From the NCBI RefSeq assembly GCF_024655565.1, contig NZ_JANKOF010000028.1, forward strand, positions 1 to 52,371: a stretch of DNA of 52,371 nucleotides, read 5' to 3'. Below are positions 48,408 to 52,371 of the stretch, piece by piece. Source of the stretch: Nitratireductor sp. ZSWI3. Its GTDB lineage: Bacteria; Pseudomonadota; Alphaproteobacteria; Rhizobiales; Rhizobiaceae. How positions within the stretch are numbered: position 1 is the first letter of the stretch; every line of letters begins with the position of its first letter. Below the pieces are notes generated by a model. That model ran no database searches. It was not told where the DNA came from and saw only the letters and a program-made list of their open reading frames with translations. Both the position numbers and the translations under genes were made by a program.

Positions 48408-50048
48408 CTATTCCACCGCGAGTTCGGTGCGCTCGCCGGCCGTGACGACGGCCTTCTGGCGTTTCTCCGCCTTGTCGCCCTCATAGGTGACGCGCACTTC
48501 GTATTCGCCGGGATTGAGCGTTTCCTGCATCTCGCCGCCATAGGTGCCGCCGAACTCCACCTGCTTGCCCTGGATGTCCTTCCTGGCGCCGAAGATGTCG
48601 ATGCGGTAGGCGCCCGGCGCGGCAATGGCGAGCACGCCGGCATCGATGTTGATCGTTGCCTCGGTGCGCTTGCCGGCCTCGACGGTGATCGGGGCGGTCG
48701 CTTCCGTCTGGCCGAGACGGGCGTGGAGCAGATAGTCGCCGGGCGGCACGTTCATGCCGCGGCCGGGGCCATACTGACCGGCGAGCGTGTCGCGCTTGCC
48801 GGCGATGTCCGCCTTGGCCTCGCGCACCTCGAAGCGGATGCTGTCGCCCTCGACGGCCGGACCGCCCTGCGCATAGACGGCGGCTGGCACCACGATGCCC
48901 GAGGCGATGACGAGATCGGCTTCGACGGTTTCGCCGGCCCTGACGGTGAACGATGTTTCAGCCTTCGATTTGTCGATCTTGCCGGTGACGGTGACCGGCC
49001 CGGCCGCCACATAAGCCTCGGTCGGGCCGTAGCCGCCGTCGCTGGCGCCCTCGAAGGCGATGTCGATGCGCGCACTGTCGTCCGCCTCGCCGTCCGCCGT
49101 CCGCTTCGGCGTGATGCGGATGAAGCCGGCATCGAGGACGACCGGCAGCTCGGTCTGCCTGTCATCGGCAAGCTCTGCCGGAAACTCCCGCATGACATTG
49201 CCGATCTTGACGCGGGTAAGGTAGCGGCCGGCCGGCAGGCTGTCCTCGAACACGCCGCCATAGCCGCCCGCCGCACTGCGCGTCTCCGGCTCGCCATTGG
49301 CGCCGACGGCAAACAGATCCCAGCGGACCGGAGCGTCCTCGGGCAGGTCGGGGCCGTCCTCGGCCAGCCGGGCGATGCCCTTGAAGTTGGAGTCCAGGGC
49401 GGCGGGTTGCGGTTCGGGTGCCGGCTCGGGGGCCTTGGCAACGGTTGCCGTCAGCGCCTCGGCGAGCTGGCCCGCATCGGCGGCCTTGAGATAAAGACCG
49501 CCGGTGTTCTCGGCGAGACAGGCGACCTGCCTGCCGTCTTCGTCGGACAGGCCGAAGCCGACCACATGGGTCGTGAAGTTCACGCCGGTGGCTTCCAGCT
49601 CCTTGCCGAGCGCGCAGGGATCGGCGTTGCAGGTCTCCAGCCCGTCTGTGACCAGGATGACCGTCGCCTCGTTCTCCTCGATGCGCAGCTCCTGCGCGGC
49701 GACGCGGACGGCTTGCGTCAGCGGTGTCTTGCCCTTCGGGTTGATGCGGTCGGCGAAGGCCGTGATGGCCGCCGCCGTGCCGCTGCCGGGCGGCACGGCG
49801 ATCTCGATGTCGGAGCAGGATCCCTTCTCGCGATGCCCGTAGGCGACGAGGCCGAGCTCCGTATCGTCGGAGATGGTGCCCAGCACCTGGCGCAGCGTGT
49901 CGCGCGCGATCTCGATCTTCGTCGTGCCGTCGATCTGGCCCCACATGGAGCCGGACGCGTCGAGAACGATGATGGTCTTGCCGCCGGCAAGGGCGGGCAC
50001 GACCAGGAACAGGGCCGCAAGAAGCGTGAACATCGGCAGGCGAACCAT
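48408..50048 (-). CDS. Secreted VWA-domain protein with C-terminal beta repeats
   Basis: A 546-residue exported protein. After a signal peptide (1-22) comes a von Willebrand A domain (24-215) with an intact metal site: D30-A-S32-G-S34, Thr near 108-111 and D135 in LVTDGLET. Cysteines at 78, 140, 145 and about 175 may form disulfides. A Pro/Ala linker (APEPAPEPQPAA) leads to about four related beta segments of 70-100 residues; several share a GRY/GDYL/GEYEVR turn (LPAGRYLTRVKIG, VPPGDYLLHARLG, LNPGEYEVRVTYEG), as in PEGA/carbohydrate-binding-like folds. Role unknown; extracellular or periplasmic adhesion is plausible. GGAGAGG precedes the start. Divergent from ccrM. Confidence 0.82.
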   Translation of the reverse strand: MVRLPMFTLLAALFLVVPALAGGKTIIVLDASGSMWGQIDGTTKIEIARDTLRQVLGTISDDTELGLVAYGHREKGSCSDIEIAVPPGSGTAAAITAFADRINPKGKTPLTQAVRVAAQELRIEENEATVILVTDGLETCNADPCALGKELEATGVNFTTHVVGFGLSDEDGRQVACLAENTGGLYLKAADAGQLAEALTATVAKAPEPAPEPQPAALDSNFKGIARLAEDGPDLPEDAPVRWDLFAVGANGEPETRSAAGGYGGVFEDSLPAGRYLTRVKIGNVMREFPAELADDRQTELPVVLDAGFIRITPKRTADGEADDSARIDIAFEGASDGGYGPTEAYVAAGPVTVTGKIDKSKAETSFTVRAGETVEADLVIASGIVVPAAVYAQGGPAVEGDSIRFEVREAKADIAGKRDTLAGQYGPGRGMNVPPGDYLLHARLGQTEATAPITVEAGKRTEATINIDAGVLAIAAPGAYRIDIFGARKDIQGKQVEFGGTYGGEMQETLNPGEYEVRVTYEGDKAEKRQKAVVTAGERTELAVE

Positions 50049-50138
50049 GCGGCCTCTCCACTCGGGGCAGGAATTGACGTTACGGAAGATTGCATAGCTT
50101 TCATGAGCCCGCAATTCGAGGCGGCGCATTACGGAATA

Positions 50139-51329
<1,191 letters not shown>

Positions 51330-51423
51330 GATCGCCCGTTTCGCGACGCTCCGTCTCCTTGCCTTCCGCATGGATGCCGGAGCGCGCGAATCCTTCGATC
51401 TGCCCGTGTCCGCCATCGGCTTT

Positions 51424-52035
51424 TCAGGACAGCAGACCCAATCCCTGCAGATCGCCGCGCAGCTTTTCTGTGCCGGTGAAGTGAACCGCCTGCCACCCGG
51501 CGGTTCTGGCACCCTCCACGTTCTTCTGGCTGTCGTCGATGAAGAGGGTCGCCTCGGGCTCGAGCCCGAAGGCTCTCGCGTGCGTGTCGTAGATGACGCG
51601 ATCAGGCTTGATGGCGCCGATCTCGCCCGAGACCGTGACGCCGCGCGGCCGCTTCAGGAAGGGAAAGCGCTCGCGCGCCTCGGCAAAGGTGTCGGCGGCG
51701 AAATTGGTCAGCATGGTCACGTCGTGGCCGTTGTTGATCAGCGTCTCGAGCAGGTGCACCGACTCCTCATAGGCATGCGGCACCATTTCGTGCCAGTTCT
51801 GCCGGAAGGCGCGGATGTTGTCGGCCTCGTGCGGATGCTCGGTGATCAGCAGCGCCTCGGCCTCGCTCCAGCTGCGTCCGCGATCCTGCTCGACGTTCCA
51901 GTCGCCGGTGCAGACGTTTTCCAGGAACCAGCGCCGCTGTTCCTCGTCCGGGATCAGGCGCCGGTAGGGGATTTCGGGATCGTAGTGGATCAGCACCTGG
52001 CCGATGTCGAAGACGATATGGCGGATCTGGCTCAT
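51424..52035 (-). CDS. HAD-IA hydrolase (YihX-like)
   Basis: A 203-residue HAD protein. Motif I is HIVFDIGQVLIHYDP, that is D10-x-G12, with the usual second Asp replaced. The same D-x-G-x-V form occurs in the active E. coli phosphatase YihX, so loss of activity is not implied. Motif II is VTMLTNFAADTFAEA, and later motifs are IGAIKPDRVIYDTHARAF and LFIDDSQKNVEGARTAGW. The substrate is unknown, possibly a sugar phosphate. GAGGA precedes the ATG ending at 52035. It starts 15 bp after the mutY stop on the same strand, so the two are cotranscribed. Confidence 0.88.
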   Translation of the reverse strand: MSQIRHIVFDIGQVLIHYDPEIPYRRLIPDEEQRRWFLENVCTGDWNVEQDRGRSWSEAEALLITEHPHEADNIRAFRQNWHEMVPHAYEESVHLLETLINNGHDVTMLTNFAADTFAEARERFPFLKRPRGVTVSGEIGAIKPDRVIYDTHARAFGLEPEATLFIDDSQKNVEGARTAGWQAVHFTGTEKLRGDLQGLGLLS

Positions 52036-52050
52036 GGGGTTTTACGGTCC

Positions 52051-52371
52051 TCACGGTTTTCGCGTGGCGCCGGGTATGGCAGCCTCGATGGCCTTTTTCA
52101 TGACGGAAGGCAGCGCTTCGCCGGGAAGATCCACAGGAAGCGACCACCATCCCTGACGAGCCGGCGGGTCTTGCGCGATCTCGGCCCTGAAAATGGAAAG
52201 TTCGAGCGCAAAATGCGTGAACACGTGACGGATCGACCCCGAGGCGCGCCAGTCGGCCGCAAAGGGGGCGGCGCTCACGTCGGCGACGCCGTCCTGGCGG
52301 GCGGTCCAATGGCTCGTCGGCACCTCCGTCATGCCGCCGAGGAGGCCGCGCGGCGGCCGCTTGCGCAGCAA
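52051..52371 (-). CDS. mutY: A/G-specific adenine glycosylase, C-terminal part
   Basis: Only the last 106 residues lie in the window; the rest is beyond the right edge. The string LLRKRPPRGLLGGMTEVPTS, followed by HWTARQDG and ending with HVFTHFALELSIFRAEI, matches the C-terminal NUDIX-like domain of MutY. In the full enzyme this domain recognises 8-oxoguanine opposite the adenine to be removed. The catalytic glycosylase and Fe-S domains are not visible. The neighbouring HAD gene follows on the same strand. Confidence 0.9.
   Translation of the reverse strand: MLRKRPPRGLLGGMTEVPTSHWTARQDGVADVSAAPFAADWRASGSIRHVFTHFALELSIFRAEIAQDPPARQGWWSLPVDLPGEALPSVMKKAIEAAIPGATRKP

Overview
This window is a GC-rich (by eye about two thirds G+C), densely packed stretch of chromosome from an alphaproteobacterium of the order Hyphomicrobiales (Rhizobiales), most like Mesorhizobium, Nitratireductor or Aquamicrobium (Phyllobacteriaceae). 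The evidence is the set of lineage-typical genes: CcrM methylase, RibB with a degenerate RibA domain, IalB, DUF1344 and DUF6101 proteins, coxF inside the cytochrome oxidase operon, and YqgE. The genus is an inference. I see no rRNA, tRNA, prophage, insertion sequence, CRISPR array or defence island; the gene content is core metabolism.

Layout. 1-3.7 kb: 5' part of a secreted protein gene, then a Sua5-type tRNA threonylcarbamoylation enzyme, an FAD-linked 2-hydroxyacid dehydrogenase and a DUF6101 gene with a structured leader. 3.8-6.6 kb: ubiA and purD diverge, followed by a small Cys-rich protein. 6.9-10.1 kb: an acyl-CoA dehydrogenase/crotonase pair convergent with pdxH. 10.2-14.9 kb: a surface lipoprotein, a DnaJ-like protein, fabI, a histidine phosphatase, DUF1344 and aroC. 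15.1-20.4 kb: ribB behind a very long inverted repeat, a divergent MFS/TetR pair sharing three palindromic operators, and ilvD. 20.6-25.8 kb: a histone-deacetylase-like gene, xseB, dxs, tlyA and an Fe-S RNA methyltransferase, tightly packed. 26-28.8 kb: two small proteins, tldD and ialB. 29.2-34.5 kb: the aa3 cytochrome c oxidase operon ctaC-ctaD-ctaB-coxF-ctaG-ctaE with a clear terminator. 34.6-38.3 kb: DUF983, SURF1, ispH, thrB and rnhA, several overlapping by 4 bp. 38.4-40.5 kb: a peroxiredoxin, a DsbD-N-like protein and yqgE. 46.8-40.5 kb on the minus strand: thrC, an M16 peptidase, a RimJ-like acetyltransferase and a membrane GGDEF/EAL protein, spaced 3-24 bp apart. 47-52.4 kb: a lipoprotein, a HAD phosphatase, a VWA protein, ccrM, a second HAD protein and the 3' end of mutY.

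How they fit together. Oxidase subunits and their heme and copper factors (CtaB, CoxF, CtaG, SURF1) are clustered, so assembly factors are made with the enzyme. Isoprenoid synthesis appears at both ends (dxs, ispH), with ubiA using its products for ubiquinone. ThrB and ThrC, the last two threonine steps, lie in separate operons.

The most unusual content is non-coding. There are two families of dispersed palindromic repeats (A and B), many copies of which abut stop codons. A stem of about 35 bp lies 23 bp before ribB. A four-hairpin cluster precedes ctaC, tandem A4-loop hairpins precede the DUF6101 gene, and three near-identical operators separate the MFS and TetR genes. I did not find a convincing new multi-gene system.
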